Below, piece by piece: positions 55,456-64,000 of a DNA stretch of 64,000 nucleotides (within the stretch, counting starts at the first letter, position 1; each line of letters begins with the position of its first letter). The stretch is from Roseiarcus sp963761435 (GTDB taxonomy: Bacteria; Pseudomonadota; Alphaproteobacteria; Rhizobiales; Beijerinckiaceae), in NCBI GenBank assembly GCA_963761435.1, contig CAVXHJ010000010.1, forward strand, positions 744,001 through 808,000, in the 5' to 3' direction. The notes below the pieces were generated by a model. It searched no databases. It worked only from the letters and a program-made list of their open reading frames with translations, and was not told the DNA's origin. A program made the translations under genes and the position numbers.

Positions 55456-55735
55456 AGACCGACGGATCGATCCCGTCGGTTGCCTGACCGCAGTCTTGCG
55501 CGCGCTCATCAGTCGGGCGCCGCGCAAGGCTGCGGCATGGTCGCGCTGCGAACTGAGCGGCCTGGATTGAACTTTTCCACATGACGCCTGCCCCGAGCGT
55601 GTGACGCCGATTGCGCGTCCACGCTCTTGATATATTCGGTGGCGGCGGCTTTCAGCGGCCAGGCAAACAATTCTTCTGAAACTCGAAGAGCGCGGAAGGA
55701 CGTCTAACGCAAACGCCCAGCGGCCAGACGCCGCC

Positions 55736-56737
55736 CTACCCGCCGATGCGCGCGAGGATGTCCTTGAGCGGGGCGCCGCCCCAGGCGGAGGTGACGAAGT
55801 CGTTGTGGTCGACCGACCCGGCGTCGACAAACGCGACCACGCCCGGAGTCAGCGTCGCTGGCAGCCCGCTCACGGTCGCTATCCCGCCGGCTTCGAGCTC
55901 GGCGCGGATCGCCTCGTTGCCCTGGCGGGCGGAGGTCGAATAGGCGCTGATGAAGAAGGCGTTGCGTCCCGGTCCCTCGACCCAGCGCACGAATTTGTCC
56001 CGCTCGCCATAGAGCGCGTCGAGCAGCACCACGCCGCGGATGCGGCCCTGGTCGCCGCCGACGGAGAGCGAATAAACGGCCGGCAGATAGCCGCCGCTAT
56101 AGGCGACGATGACTACCGGCATCCGGTGGAAGGCGCCGTGGGCGCCGGGATAGAGCTCGCCGAGCTTCGTCTGCGCCTCGCCGAGAAAGGCCGCGAACCC
56201 GCCGGGCGACCAGAACCGCCCGGCGCTCGAATCCTGCGCATCGACCGCGAGCTGCGGCGCAACCAGGACGGCGTTCAAGCCCGAATCGGCAAGCTGGCGG
56301 ACGATCTGCTGGCGCGCGATGACGTCGCGGGAGAGCGTCGCCATGTTGCCGTGGAAGAAGACAATGATCACCCCCGGCCGGGAGGGATCGAACGACTGCG
56401 GCGCCGCGAAAAGCACGCTGCGGTCGCTGTACGTCTGGTCTTCCCAGTGGATTCCCCCGCGCGGCGAGGAATGGCCGAGCCGGCCGTTGTCGTCGACGTC
56501 GAGGAACGGCCGGGTCTTGCCCGTCTCCTGATAGTTCGGGATCAGACCGTGATAGGGAAAGGCGGAGTTCTCGAACGAGGCGAGCTCGACCTTGGCGCCG
56601 TCGATCGAGGTCACGCCCATAGACTGGCCGGGCGGCCCGGCCGAGGGCACGGTCGGACCGGCGCAGTCGGCGGCAAGAAGAGCCGCGCCAACCGCCAGAC
56701 CGACCGACTGCGCCCGCCCGAAAAGACGACCTTGCAT
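55736..56737 (-). CDS. Alpha/beta hydrolase, putative lipoprotein
   Basis: The 333-residue product has an N-terminal signal with a possible lipobox (GLAVGAALLAADC). The hydrolase fold shows an oxyanion strand (GVIIVFFHGNMATLSRD), a nucleophile elbow VVIVAYSGGYLPAVYSL and a late VDHNDFV histidine. The sequence between residues 70 and 115 (IPNYQETGKTRPFLD ... DRSVLFAAP) is unassigned. It probably acts in the periplasm on an ester or peptide; the substrate is unknown. It is divergent from the Tat amidohydrolase, with about 150 bp between the starts. Confidence 0.72.
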   Translation of the reverse strand: MQGRLFGRAQSVGLAVGAALLAADCAGPTVPSAGPPGQSMGVTSIDGAKVELASFENSAFPYHGLIPNYQETGKTRPFLDVDDNGRLGHSSPRGGIHWEDQTYSDRSVLFAAPQSFDPSRPGVIIVFFHGNMATLSRDVIARQQIVRQLADSGLNAVLVAPQLAVDAQDSSAGRFWSPGGFAAFLGEAQTKLGELYPGAHGAFHRMPVVIVAYSGGYLPAVYSLSVGGDQGRIRGVVLLDALYGERDKFVRWVEGPGRNAFFISAYSTSARQGNEAIRAELEAGGIATVSGLPATLTPGVVAFVDAGSVDHNDFVTSAWGGAPLKDILARIGG

Positions 56738-56891
56738 GGCCTGATCCTTAACAATCCGTGGGCGGCGCCAAAAGACCTTTTCAAAGCCGACTTACAAAAT
56801 CGTGAACAGTGTGGCCGCGGTCGTTCTCCGGGGTTTGTTGCGCGGGCGGCTCGCTCAGTCTAGACAAGCCGCCCTGGTCCGTGGGTCCGCC

Positions 56892-58349
56892 ATGTTCTCG
56901 TGCACGCCAGCCGATGAGGGCGCCGGCCCGATTCCGCACAACGGCTGTGGTTGCTGCACGCCGGAAGTGCGTTCGATCGCGCGGCGCATTGACCGCGAGC
57001 TTACGCGGCGGGGTTTCATCGCCGGCGTCAGCGCATCCCTCGCCTCGCTCGGCTTTGCGCCTCGCGCGAGGGCGCAGGCGGATCCGGTCCATGCCGTCGT
57101 ATTCTCCAATTTCCTCCTGTTCGACGGGGACTCCAGAGCGCTTCGAGGCGGACTTCGCCTCCTTGTCGAGGACGGGCGGATAAAAGCGCTCGCGACCGCC
57201 GATTTCTCCCCCCCGGACGGAGCGCGGGTCATTGATTGCGGCGGCCGCACGCTCATGCCCGGTCTGATCGACGCGCACTGGCATACGATCTTCGCGGGCC
57301 TGCCGATCTCGACCCTCGTCTCCGCGGACATCGGCTACATCATGCTTGCCGCGGCCGAGGAGGCCGAGCGGACGCTGATGCGCGGCTTCACCACCGTCCG
57401 CGACCTCGGCGGTCCTGCGTTTAGCCTGAAACAGGCGATCGACGACGGCCTCGCGATCGGGCCGCGCATCTATCCGTCAGGCGCGATGATCACCTCGAGC
57501 GGCGGCCACGGCGATCTTCGCCCGTTGTCCGATCTTCCGCGCGACGCAGGCGGCGCTCCGACGACGGTCGAGCGAACCGGCGCTGTCAGCATCGCTGACG
57601 GCGCGGACCAGATGCGTCTGAGGGTTCGCGAACAACTCATGCAAGGCGCTTCCCAGATCAAGCTCACGGGCAGCGGCGGCGTATCGTCGCCCCGGACCAC
57701 GCTCGACATGGTGACGTTGACCGAGGGGGAGCTGCGCGCGGCGGTCGAGACGGCGGGCGATCGGCAGGCTTATGTCACCGTGCACGCCTATCCATCGGAA
57801 GCGGTTGAGCGGGCGGTCGCGGCCGGCGCGCAATGCATCGAGCACGGTCATCTCATGGATGAGGGAACCGCCCGCCTCATCGCCGACAAGGGCGTTTGGC
57901 TAAGCACCCAGCCTTTCTTGAGCGAGGATGACACCGGTCCGCTCGCAGGCCAGAGCCGCAGCAACGCGCTTCGGATGTTCGCCGGGACGGACAGCGTCTA
58001 TGCTCTTGCAAAAAAGTACAAGATCAGGACCGCGTTCGGCGCCGATCTTTTGTTCTCTCCGGCCTTGGCCAAGCGCCAGGGGGTGATGTTGACCCACCTT
58101 GCGCGCTGGTACGACAACGCCGACATTCTCAGGATGGCGACTGGGGGAAATGGGGAGTTGCTCGCCCTCTCGGGTCCGCGCAACCCCTACCCCGGCAAGC
58201 TCGGCGTCATCCAGGAAGGCGCGCTCGCCGATCTTCTGGTGGTCGATGGCAACCCTCTCGACGACATTGGGCTCATGGCCAATCCGGAGAAATCGCTTCT
58301 CGTCATCATGAAGGACGGAAAGCTCTACAAGGATGCGCGGCCGACCTAG
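56892..58349 (+). CDS. Tat-exported amidohydrolase with N-terminal Cys-rich segment
   Basis: The 485-residue product starts MFSCTPADEGAGPIPHNG and has a CGCC motif at 19-22 before a twin-arginine signal (LTRRGFIAGVSASL, RR at 39-40, cleavage after AQA near 63). The amidohydrolase barrel carries PGLIDAHWHT (HxH), QIKLTGSGGVSS with the candidate carboxylated Lys, VTVHAYPSEAV, CIEHGHLMD and AFGADLLF (Asp). These are binuclear metal hydrolases of the imidazolonepropionase/prolidase type; the substrate is unknown. A frame up to 56802 is open, but 56892 gives the normal layout. The start is divergent from the alpha/beta hydrolase. Confidence 0.8.
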   Translation: MFSCTPADEGAGPIPHNGCGCCTPEVRSIARRIDRELTRRGFIAGVSASLASLGFAPRARAQADPVHAVVFSNFLLFDGDSRALRGGLRLLVEDGRIKALATADFSPPDGARVIDCGGRTLMPGLIDAHWHTIFAGLPISTLVSADIGYIMLAAAEEAERTLMRGFTTVRDLGGPAFSLKQAIDDGLAIGPRIYPSGAMITSSGGHGDLRPLSDLPRDAGGAPTTVERTGAVSIADGADQMRLRVREQLMQGASQIKLTGSGGVSSPRTTLDMVTLTEGELRAAVETAGDRQAYVTVHAYPSEAVERAVAAGAQCIEHGHLMDEGTARLIADKGVWLSTQPFLSEDDTGPLAGQSRSNALRMFAGTDSVYALAKKYKIRTAFGADLLFSPALAKRQGVMLTHLARWYDNADILRMATGGNGELLALSGPRNPYPGKLGVIQEGALADLLVVDGNPLDDIGLMANPEKSLLVIMKDGKLYKDARPT

Positions 58350-58422
58350 GCGGGGCCAAGCAGTCGGATGCGAGAGCGTGACGGAGCGGATTGGTTAACG
58401 GTTTGTTGAGGCGGCCCGGCCG

Positions 58423-59367
58423 ATGGTGACCGAAGGCCCGTTTCGGAAGCGCCTCATGCGTTCAGCGATCCGCCGGTTCGTTGTATTGGGCGCGCTGGCC
58501 GCCGCATTGCCCGCGCACGCGCAGGACAAGGGAACGCTCAATCCCAAACCGCTGCCTCCGCTCGCCAATCCCGCCGATCCGGCGCTCCCCGCCAAGGAAG
58601 TCTTCGGGCGGGCTCTGACCCCGGTCGAAGCTCAGGCCCGCTCGATCGGCTATTACTGGCGCGGCTGTCTCGCAGGCGCCAAGGCGCTGCCGGTCGACGG
58701 CGAGTCCTGGCAGGTGGTGCGCCTGTCGCGCAATCGCATGTGGGGAAATCCGGCCATGATCGCCTTTCTCGAGCGCTTCTCGCGCAAGGCGAAGGCCGAG
58801 CGCGTCTGGAACGGCATTCTGGTCGGCGACATCTCCCAGCCGCGCGGCGGCCCGATGCTGACCGGCCACGCCTCGCATCAGGTCGGACTCGACGCCGACG
58901 TCTGGCTGACGCCGATGCCGGACCATAGGCTCTCGAACGAGGAGCGCGAGAACATGTCGGCGGTCAACATGGTGACCGAGGACGGGCTCTCGGTCGACAG
59001 GGCGCATTGGACGCCGGGACAGGCGGCGATCATCAAGGCTGCCGCCGAGGAGCCCGAGGTCGACCGCATCTTCGTCAACGCCGCGATCAAGAAGGCCCTG
59101 TGCGAGACCGCGAGGGGCGAGCCCTGGATGAACAAGGTGCGCGCCTATTGGGGGCACAACTATCACTTCCACATCCGCATCAAATGTCCCGCGGGAGACA
59201 CGGGCTGTGAGACGCAGGAGCGGTTGCCGCCGGGCGACGGCTGCGACAAGTCCCTCGACTGGTGGTTCACCGACGAAGCGCTCCATCCGCGCGCGGAACC
59301 CGCCAAACCGCCGATGACCGTGGCGGCGCTGCCGCCGGAATGCCGAAAGGTCGTCTTGGAGAAATAG
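58423..59367 (+). CDS. mepA: Penicillin-insensitive murein endopeptidase MepA
   Basis: The 314-residue product has a signal peptide (FVVLGALAAALPAHAQ). The zinc sites are in GHASHQVGLDADVWLTPMP (HxxxxxxD) and NYHFHIRIKCP (HxH), and the C-terminal LPPGDGCDKSLDWWFTDEA is conserved. It is a LAS-family metallo-endopeptidase that cuts D-Ala-mDAP cross-links in peptidoglycan. An ATG at 58456 would shorten the n-region of the signal. It follows the amidohydrolase on the same strand after 73 bp. Confidence 0.93.
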   Translation: MVTEGPFRKRLMRSAIRRFVVLGALAAALPAHAQDKGTLNPKPLPPLANPADPALPAKEVFGRALTPVEAQARSIGYYWRGCLAGAKALPVDGESWQVVRLSRNRMWGNPAMIAFLERFSRKAKAERVWNGILVGDISQPRGGPMLTGHASHQVGLDADVWLTPMPDHRLSNEERENMSAVNMVTEDGLSVDRAHWTPGQAAIIKAAAEEPEVDRIFVNAAIKKALCETARGEPWMNKVRAYWGHNYHFHIRIKCPAGDTGCETQERLPPGDGCDKSLDWWFTDEALHPRAEPAKPPMTVAALPPECRKVVLEK

Positions 59368-59386
59368 CGGCGAAATAAGCCGCCGG

Positions 59387-59908
59387 TCACACGCCTTCGC
59401 GGGGATTGCCGGCGCGGGTGCGGTGCCCGAGCCGGTCCGCAAGAGCAAGCAGCGCGGCCGAGACGACGAACGTCAAATGGATCGCGACGAGCCAGTAAAG
59501 CTCGCGATCGGAAAGGCTCGAAATCTCCATGAAACCTTCGAGCAGCTTGATCGCGGAGATGGCGACGATCGACGCCATGAGCTTCAGTTTCAATTCGCTG
59601 AAGTCGATCTCCGCCACCCAGTGGGGACGGCCGTCTTCGGCGCGCATCGCCACGGGCGTGACGAAATTCGTGTAGCCGGAAATGATGACGATGACGACGA
59701 GCGAGGCGGTCAGCGTCAGGTCGACGACCGCGAGCACCGACAGCAGGACCCCTGCATCGCCGAGGGACGAGAAGTCCATGACCGCCGAATAGAGCTTGAC
59801 CGTCCCCTGCACGAGCAGTTCGAGAAGGCTCAGCGCGAGCGCAATATAAAGCGGCACCAAGAGCCATCGGCTCGCGAAGATGATCCGTTCCAGTGCGCGC
59901 CTGATCAT
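59387..59908 (-). CDS. YqhA-type UPF0114 membrane protein
   Basis: The 173-residue product has four hydrophobic helices (WLLVPLYIALALSLLEL, LLSVLAVVDLTLTASLVVIV, KLMASIVAISAIKLLEGFM, YWLVAIHLTFVVSAALLALA). It also has the family stretch ISGYTNFVTPVAMRAEDG. The function of UPF0114 proteins is not established. It is convergent with mepA (19 bp) and lies downstream of mtnP. Confidence 0.88.
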   Translation of the reverse strand: MIRRALERIIFASRWLLVPLYIALALSLLELLVQGTVKLYSAVMDFSSLGDAGVLLSVLAVVDLTLTASLVVIVIISGYTNFVTPVAMRAEDGRPHWVAEIDFSELKLKLMASIVAISAIKLLEGFMEISSLSDRELYWLVAIHLTFVVSAALLALADRLGHRTRAGNPREGV

Positions 59909-59950
59909 CGATTCCCGCGTTGGTCCAAAAAAGCCGACCGTGGCCTTAAC

Positions 59951-60829
59951 TCAAGCTCCCCGCAGCACGCGCCCGGCGACCGCGTCGATCCTTTTCACGA
60001 CCTCGGGGTCGCGATAGGCAGAAGGCGTGATGATAGCATACTCGAGCGAGCGATCCGATCCGACCGGACAGGCCTCGTGATCGGCTGGAAACTCGCGCAT
60101 CGTGCGCGCCACGACCGCGCTCGCGCGCTCGGCATTTTCCCCCATGACCTTGATCACGGCGGCGACGTCGACCGCGCCGTGCTCTTCGTACCAACAGTCG
60201 TAGTCGGTGACCATCGCGACGGATGCGTAGGAGATTTCCGCTTCGCGGGCCAATTTCGCCTCCGTCGCCCCGGTCATGCCGATGACATCGGCGCCGCCCG
60301 CCTGGAAACGGAGCGACTCGGCCAGCGACGAAAACTGCGGACCTTCTATGCAGACATATGTTCCGCCATCGCGACAGGGGATTTTCTCAGCCTCGGCCGC
60401 GGCGACGAGGCGCCGGCGCAATAGCGGGGCGATCGGGTGAGCCATCGAGACGTGAGCGACGCAGCCGTCGCCGAAAAAGCTCGTTTGTCGGCGATAGGTG
60501 CGGTCGTCGAATTGATCGATCATCACGAACATGCCGGGATAGAGCTCGCGGTGAAACGATCCGCAGGCCGAGAGGGCGATGATGTCGGTCACGCCGGCGC
60601 GTTTCAGGGCGTCGATATTGGCGCGATAGTTGATCGAGGAAGGCGAGAAGCGATGGCCCCGTCCGTGGCGCGCGAGGAACACGGCCTGCGTCTGCCCCAC
60701 CCGTCCAAAGCGCAACGCGTCGGAGGGCTCCCCCCAGGGCGTCGCGATTCGCTCCTCCCGCAGGTCGGTCAGGCCGGGAAGATCGTAAACTCCGGAGCCT
60801 CCGATCACTCCGACGACAGCCTTGGCCAT
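59951..60829 (-). CDS. mtnP: S-methyl-5'-thioadenosine phosphorylase
   Basis: The 292-residue product is MtnP: VGVIGGSGVYDLPGLTD, VFLARHGRGHRFSPSSINYR, NIDALKRAGVTDIIALSACG, GPQFSSLAESLRF and VIGMTGATEAKLAREAE. It phosphorolyses methylthioadenosine, a by-product of SAM use, to adenine and methylthioribose-1-phosphate for methionine salvage. AAGGGG precedes the ATG. No other mtn genes are nearby. Confidence 0.95.
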   Translation of the reverse strand: MAKAVVGVIGGSGVYDLPGLTDLREERIATPWGEPSDALRFGRVGQTQAVFLARHGRGHRFSPSSINYRANIDALKRAGVTDIIALSACGSFHRELYPGMFVMIDQFDDRTYRRQTSFFGDGCVAHVSMAHPIAPLLRRRLVAAAEAEKIPCRDGGTYVCIEGPQFSSLAESLRFQAGGADVIGMTGATEAKLAREAEISYASVAMVTDYDCWYEEHGAVDVAAVIKVMGENAERASAVVARTMREFPADHEACPVGSDRSLEYAIITPSAYRDPEVVKRIDAVAGRVLRGA

Positions 60830-60962
60830 GAGCGCCCCTTCTCGTCGAACCGCATATTTCCTGGGCGAGGCGCCGCAACCGCGCGCGCCCCGGGATCGAA
60901 CGGCGCCTCGCGCCAGTTTCGCCCGGAGCCTGGCCGCAGTCAGCGTCGAAGCGCGGGAGCCG

Positions 60963-61790
60963 CTAGTGCGCCCGCTCCCAGATCCGCTTCTTGGTCAAGT
61001 AAATCAGCACCGCCAGCACGATGAGGAAGATCATCACGCGAAGGCCGATTCTCTTGCGTTCGGCGAGGTTGGGTTCAGCCGCCCAGCTCAGAAACGCGGC
61101 GGCATCCTTGGCGTAATTGTCCAAGGTGGGCGGCGTGCCGTCCTTGTAGTCGACCGCGCCATTGGTGATCGGCTGGGGCATCGCGATCTTGTGGCCCGGA
61201 TAGTACAGGTTCCATTGCGGATCGTCGGGCTTTGTGTAGCCGGTCAGGATCGCGTGGATGTAGTCGGCCCCCATCTCCTGGTATTCGAGCCCCGGCAGGC
61301 CGTCGAGCACGAACCAGGGAAACCCGCGCTCATATTTCAACGCCTTGGCGAGAAGCGCCATGTCCGGCGGCGCCTTGCCCAACGCCGCGGCGGCGGCCTG
61401 GTCATTGGGATAGGCCTCGGGACGCGGGATGATGTCGGCCGGCGTCGCGGGGCGCTTGAAGATGTCGCCCTTGTCGTTGGGCTCGGCGTTCGTGACCTGG
61501 TAGGTGGCGGCGAGCGTCTTGACCTGATCCTCGCTGAAGCCCGGGCCGTCGGGATCGGAGAGCGCGCGGAAGGGAATGCTCAGCGCGTGACAGGTGCTGC
61601 AGACCTCCTTGTAGACCTGGAATCCGCGCTGGAGCTGCGCCTTGTCGTAGATGCCGAACATGCCGGAGAAGGTCCAGTCCTGACGAGGCGGGTTCGGCTG
61701 ATCATCCTCTTGCGCGAGCGCCGCGGGAGCGCTTGCCGCCACAAGCGCCGTGACCGCGAAGGCAAGGGCGGAGAACTTTACACGGATCAT
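60963..61790 (-). CDS. petC: Cytochrome c1 of the bc1 complex
   Basis: The 275-residue product has a signal peptide (VKFSALAFAVTALVAASAPAALA) and the haem c site VCSTCHALS. FRALSDPDGPGFSEDQ, RGFPWFVLDGLPGLEYQEMG and PGHKIAMPQPI (Met ligand) follow, and a C-terminal anchor (GLRVMIFLIVLAVLIYLTKK) ends it. It accepts electrons from the Rieske protein and passes them to a soluble or membrane cytochrome c. It follows petB with 28 bp between the genes. It is a separate gene here, not fused as the fbcH of Bradyrhizobium. Confidence 0.95.
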   Translation of the reverse strand: MIRVKFSALAFAVTALVAASAPAALAQEDDQPNPPRQDWTFSGMFGIYDKAQLQRGFQVYKEVCSTCHALSIPFRALSDPDGPGFSEDQVKTLAATYQVTNAEPNDKGDIFKRPATPADIIPRPEAYPNDQAAAAALGKAPPDMALLAKALKYERGFPWFVLDGLPGLEYQEMGADYIHAILTGYTKPDDPQWNLYYPGHKIAMPQPITNGAVDYKDGTPPTLDNYAKDAAAFLSWAAEPNLAERKRIGLRVMIFLIVLAVLIYLTKKRIWERAH

Positions 61791-61818
61791 CGTGGAATTC
61801 CTTGGGAGCGGTCGCGCG

Positions 61819-63072
61819 TCAGTGGGCTGCGGCCGCCGCAGTCTTCGTCTTCGTGAGAACCGCATCGGCGATCGACGTCGGGATCGGCTTCGTCTTCTCG
61901 GTAAAGCTCAGCACCGGCATGATGATGAGAAAGAAGGCGAAATAGCCGAAGGTGAGAATCCGGGCGATCAGCGCGAGGCCCGACGTCGGCTCTTGCGAAC
62001 CGAGATAGCCGAGGCCGATGCAGATAGCGACGAAGACCCAGAAGAAGAAGCGGTAGGACGGCCGGTACTTCGCTGACTTGACCGGCGAGCGGTCGAGCCA
62101 GGGAACGATCGCCAGCACCGCGATCGCCGAGAACAGAACGATCACGCCCATGAGCTTGTTGGGGATCGCCCGCAGCATCGCGTAGAACGGAAGCAAATAC
62201 CATTCCGGCACGACATGCGCGGGCGTCGCCAGCGGATTGGCGATATTCGAATTGTCCGCGTCGAGCAGATAATTCGGAATGTAGAAGACCAGCCAGGCGT
62301 AAAGGATGAGGAACACGGACAGCCCGAATACGTCCTTGATCGTCGCGTAAGGGGTGAAGGCGACCGTGTCACGCTCCACGTCCTTGACCTCCACGCCGTC
62401 GGGATTGTTCTGTCCGGCGACGTGAAGGGCCCAGATGTGAAGCCCGACGAACCCGGCGATGATGAACGGCAGTAGATAGTGGAGCGAAAAAAACCGGTTC
62501 AGCGTCGGGCCGCCAACCGCGAATCCGCCCCACAGCCAGTGCGCGATCGAGTTTCCGACCAGGGGAATCGCCGAAGTGAGGTTGGTGATGACGGTCGCGC
62601 CGGCAAAACTCATCGAGCCCCAGGGCAGAACGTAGCCCATGAACGCGGTCGCCATCATCAGGAAGTAGATGATGACGCCAATAATCCATAAGACCTCGCG
62701 CGGCGGCTTGAAGGATCCGTAGTAAAGACCGCGAAACATGTGAATATAGCCGGCAAGGAAAAACAACGACGCGCCGTTGGAGTGCATGTAGCGGATCAGC
62801 CAGCCATAGTTGACGTCCCGCATGATGCTGAAGTTGACCGACGAGAACGCCTCCGTCGCCGAGGGGACGTAGTGCATGGCGAGGACCACGCCAGTGACGA
62901 TCTGCGCGACGAGCATGAAGGACAGAATCGCGCCGAACGTCCACATGTAGTTGAGGTTGCGGGGGACCGGATAAGCGACAAACGAGGAATGAACCAAGCC
63001 CATCAACGGAAGACGCGATTCGAACCAGCGGCCGATTGCGCTTTTTGGAACGTAGGTCGAAGGGCCGCTCAT
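61819..63072 (-). CDS. petB: Cytochrome b of the bc1 complex
   Basis: The 417-residue product has the eight-helix cytochrome b layout. Haem-ligating histidines lie in IRYMHSNGASLFFLAGYIHM and FIIAGFVGLHIWALHV. GYVLPWGSMSFAGATVITN and the quinol-site PEWYLLPFYAMLR are characteristic. It is the membrane core of ubiquinol:cytochrome c oxidoreductase. The Rieske gene petA, normally just upstream, is not found in the 425 bp before its start. Confidence 0.96.
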   Translation of the reverse strand: MSGPSTYVPKSAIGRWFESRLPLMGLVHSSFVAYPVPRNLNYMWTFGAILSFMLVAQIVTGVVLAMHYVPSATEAFSSVNFSIMRDVNYGWLIRYMHSNGASLFFLAGYIHMFRGLYYGSFKPPREVLWIIGVIIYFLMMATAFMGYVLPWGSMSFAGATVITNLTSAIPLVGNSIAHWLWGGFAVGGPTLNRFFSLHYLLPFIIAGFVGLHIWALHVAGQNNPDGVEVKDVERDTVAFTPYATIKDVFGLSVFLILYAWLVFYIPNYLLDADNSNIANPLATPAHVVPEWYLLPFYAMLRAIPNKLMGVIVLFSAIAVLAIVPWLDRSPVKSAKYRPSYRFFFWVFVAICIGLGYLGSQEPTSGLALIARILTFGYFAFFLIIMPVLSFTEKTKPIPTSIADAVLTKTKTAAAAAH

Positions 63073-63497
63073 GTCATGGATCTCTGATTGGCGTTAGGGC
63101 GAAGAACTCGTGGATGGGAGGGTGACCGGCGCCGGTCAGCGACCGCACACCTATCGGAACACAAGCCGTCCCTGCAAGTCGCTTCAGGGATGGTCGCGGC
63201 GCTGGTCAATTGAACCCCCAACGTTCGCCCCGGCGCGGCGCTCGCGGGCTTCGCTTGAATTTCGGACTGCCTTTACGGCAGCGGCCCCACTTTGCAAACC
63301 GGACCTTTCCGGCGTCCTCGTCGATCGCCGCGCATCAGCGCGGGTCGACGTTCGACGCGGTTTTTCGCATTGATCGAATTGGATGTCCATAGGCGGGAGC
63401 GTCGCGGCTATTCAGGGTTTGACACGCGAAGGCGACGCGTCATGCGGACGACGCTCCGCTTTCGTTTTTGTCTTCTTGCGCGTAATGGCGGCGTGCT
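63073..63497. other. Divergent intergenic region between petB and trmL; no petA
   Basis: On the minus strand, where petA would lie, I see no Rieske motifs (CTHLGC, CPCHGS) in any frame. The longest frame (63184-63390) is basic and low-complexity. Near 63120-63145 accggcgccggtcag is a short palindrome. The region must hold the promoters of petB and trmL, but I could not pick convincing elements. Confidence 0.6.
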
Positions 63498-63995
63498 ATG
63501 GACACGCCTTCCCCACCCCTCCTGCTTGCCTTGTTTGAGCCCGATATCGCGCAAAACACGGGCGCGATAATGCGCACCTGCGCCTGTCTTGGGGTCGGAG
63601 CGGCGATCATCGAACCGGCTGGATTTCGAATCGGCGACAGCCGCTTCCGGCGCGCCGGAATGGATTATCTCGAGGCCCTGACGATCGAGATCCACGATTC
63701 GTGGGCCGCCTTCGCGGCTTGGCGAGCCTCCAGCCGGCGCAGGCTCGCGCTCTTGACCACCAAGGGGGAGACCCCATTATGGGATTTCGCTTTTCGTGAA
63801 GGGGATATCATTCTCGTGGGTCGTGAGTTGGCTGGCGTCCCGGAAGCCGTAAGCGCGTCGGCCGACAGCCGGCTGCGCATCCCCATTCGGCCTCGCCTTC
63901 GTTCCCTCAACGTCGGGGTCGCGGCGACGATCGCGGTCACCGAAGCGCTGCGCCAGCTCGATCGCCTGCCGTCCGCCATGGAAGTCGAGCAGTGA
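63498..63995 (+). CDS. trmL: tRNA (cytidine/uridine-34 2'-O)-methyltransferase TrmL
   Basis: The 165-residue product has the SpoU/TrmL knot motifs: LALFEPDIAQNTGAIMRTCA near the start, then GDIILVGRELAGVPEAV and SLNVGVAATIAVTEALRQ at the end. It methylates the wobble ribose of tRNA-Leu isoacceptors using SAM. It ends at the TGA 63993-63995, near the window edge. In Hyphomicrobiales this gene commonly sits divergent from petABC, as here from petB. Confidence 0.9.
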   Translation: MDTPSPPLLLALFEPDIAQNTGAIMRTCACLGVGAAIIEPAGFRIGDSRFRRAGMDYLEALTIEIHDSWAAFAAWRASSRRRLALLTTKGETPLWDFAFREGDIILVGRELAGVPEAVSASADSRLRIPIRPRLRSLNVGVAATIAVTEALRQLDRLPSAMEVEQ

Positions 63996-64000
63996 ATCGC

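Overview
This is a roughly 65-70% GC chromosomal segment from an alphaproteobacterium, most likely Hyphomicrobiales (Rhizobiales), possibly near the Beijerinckiaceae/Methylocystaceae. Evidence: an alphaproteobacterial LexA box (GTTC-N7-GTTC) in front of an imuA-imuB-dnaE2 cassette, the rpsM-rpsK-rpoA-rplQ order, separate petB and petC genes, a GAGGAG-type ribosome binding site before many starts, and palindromic repeats of the 'ccctctcccc...ggggagaggg' and 'cctcgtcctgaggagcgcc...' kinds that litter Rhizobiales genomes. No rRNA, tRNA, CRISPR, insertion sequence or prophage is visible.

Layout. 0-3.8 kb: SOS mutagenesis cassette (dnaE2 truncated by the window edge, imuB, imuA) with a DUF559 nuclease-like gene inserted between repeats. 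3.8-13.4 kb: trmO, isochorismatase-like hydrolase, Tat-exported phosphoesterase, M23 peptidase, SnoaL-like protein, aroC, a small Lys/Ala/Pro secreted protein, a 2-hydroxychromene-2-carboxylate isomerase homologue, a degraded patch (amidohydrolase stub meeting a ParE/antitoxin stub), and a TPP enzyme. 13.5-26 kb: hrcA, hdeD, ppdK, an aldo/keto reductase, an Lhr-type helicase, a lipoprotein, an L,D-transpeptidase and an orphan amino-acid binding protein. 26-35 kb: small secreted proteins, an aldo/keto reductase/LysR deletion scar, the alpha ribosomal operon, parvulin, argJ, mutT, cytochrome c. 35-45 kb: vapBC, xerC, epimerase, MFS, polysaccharide deacetylase, GH25 lysozyme, maeB, then a promoter-to-terminator stretch with no convincing gene that looks like a structured RNA. 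45-49.5 kb: a tight catabolic operon (citryl-CoA lyase-like, CoA ligase, VOC enzyme, GST) divergent from a GntR/FCD regulator with a tandem operator. 49.6-64 kb: membrane alpha/beta hydrolase, DUF4239 protein, a complete AmmeMemoRadiSam set, secreted hydrolases, mepA, YqhA, mtnP, petB/petC without petA, and trmL.

Quality caveat. Eleven otherwise well-conserved genes carry exactly one reading-frame break each, and all eleven breaks have the same sign (one base too many, or two too few). I read most of these as sequencing or consensus errors rather than genuine pseudogenes, and I annotate the full spans. Two loci (11.25-11.7 kb and 27.6-28.7 kb) look like real deletion scars because each joins pieces of unrelated genes.

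The most interesting leads are: the candidate structured RNA at 44.84-45.19 kb; the palindromic repeat translated inside dnaE2; the nested palindromes and direct repeats flanking the DUF559 gene; the citryl-CoA-lyase/ligase/VOC/GST operon with its operator; the divergent AmmeMemoRadiSam pair; and the absence of petA next to petBC.
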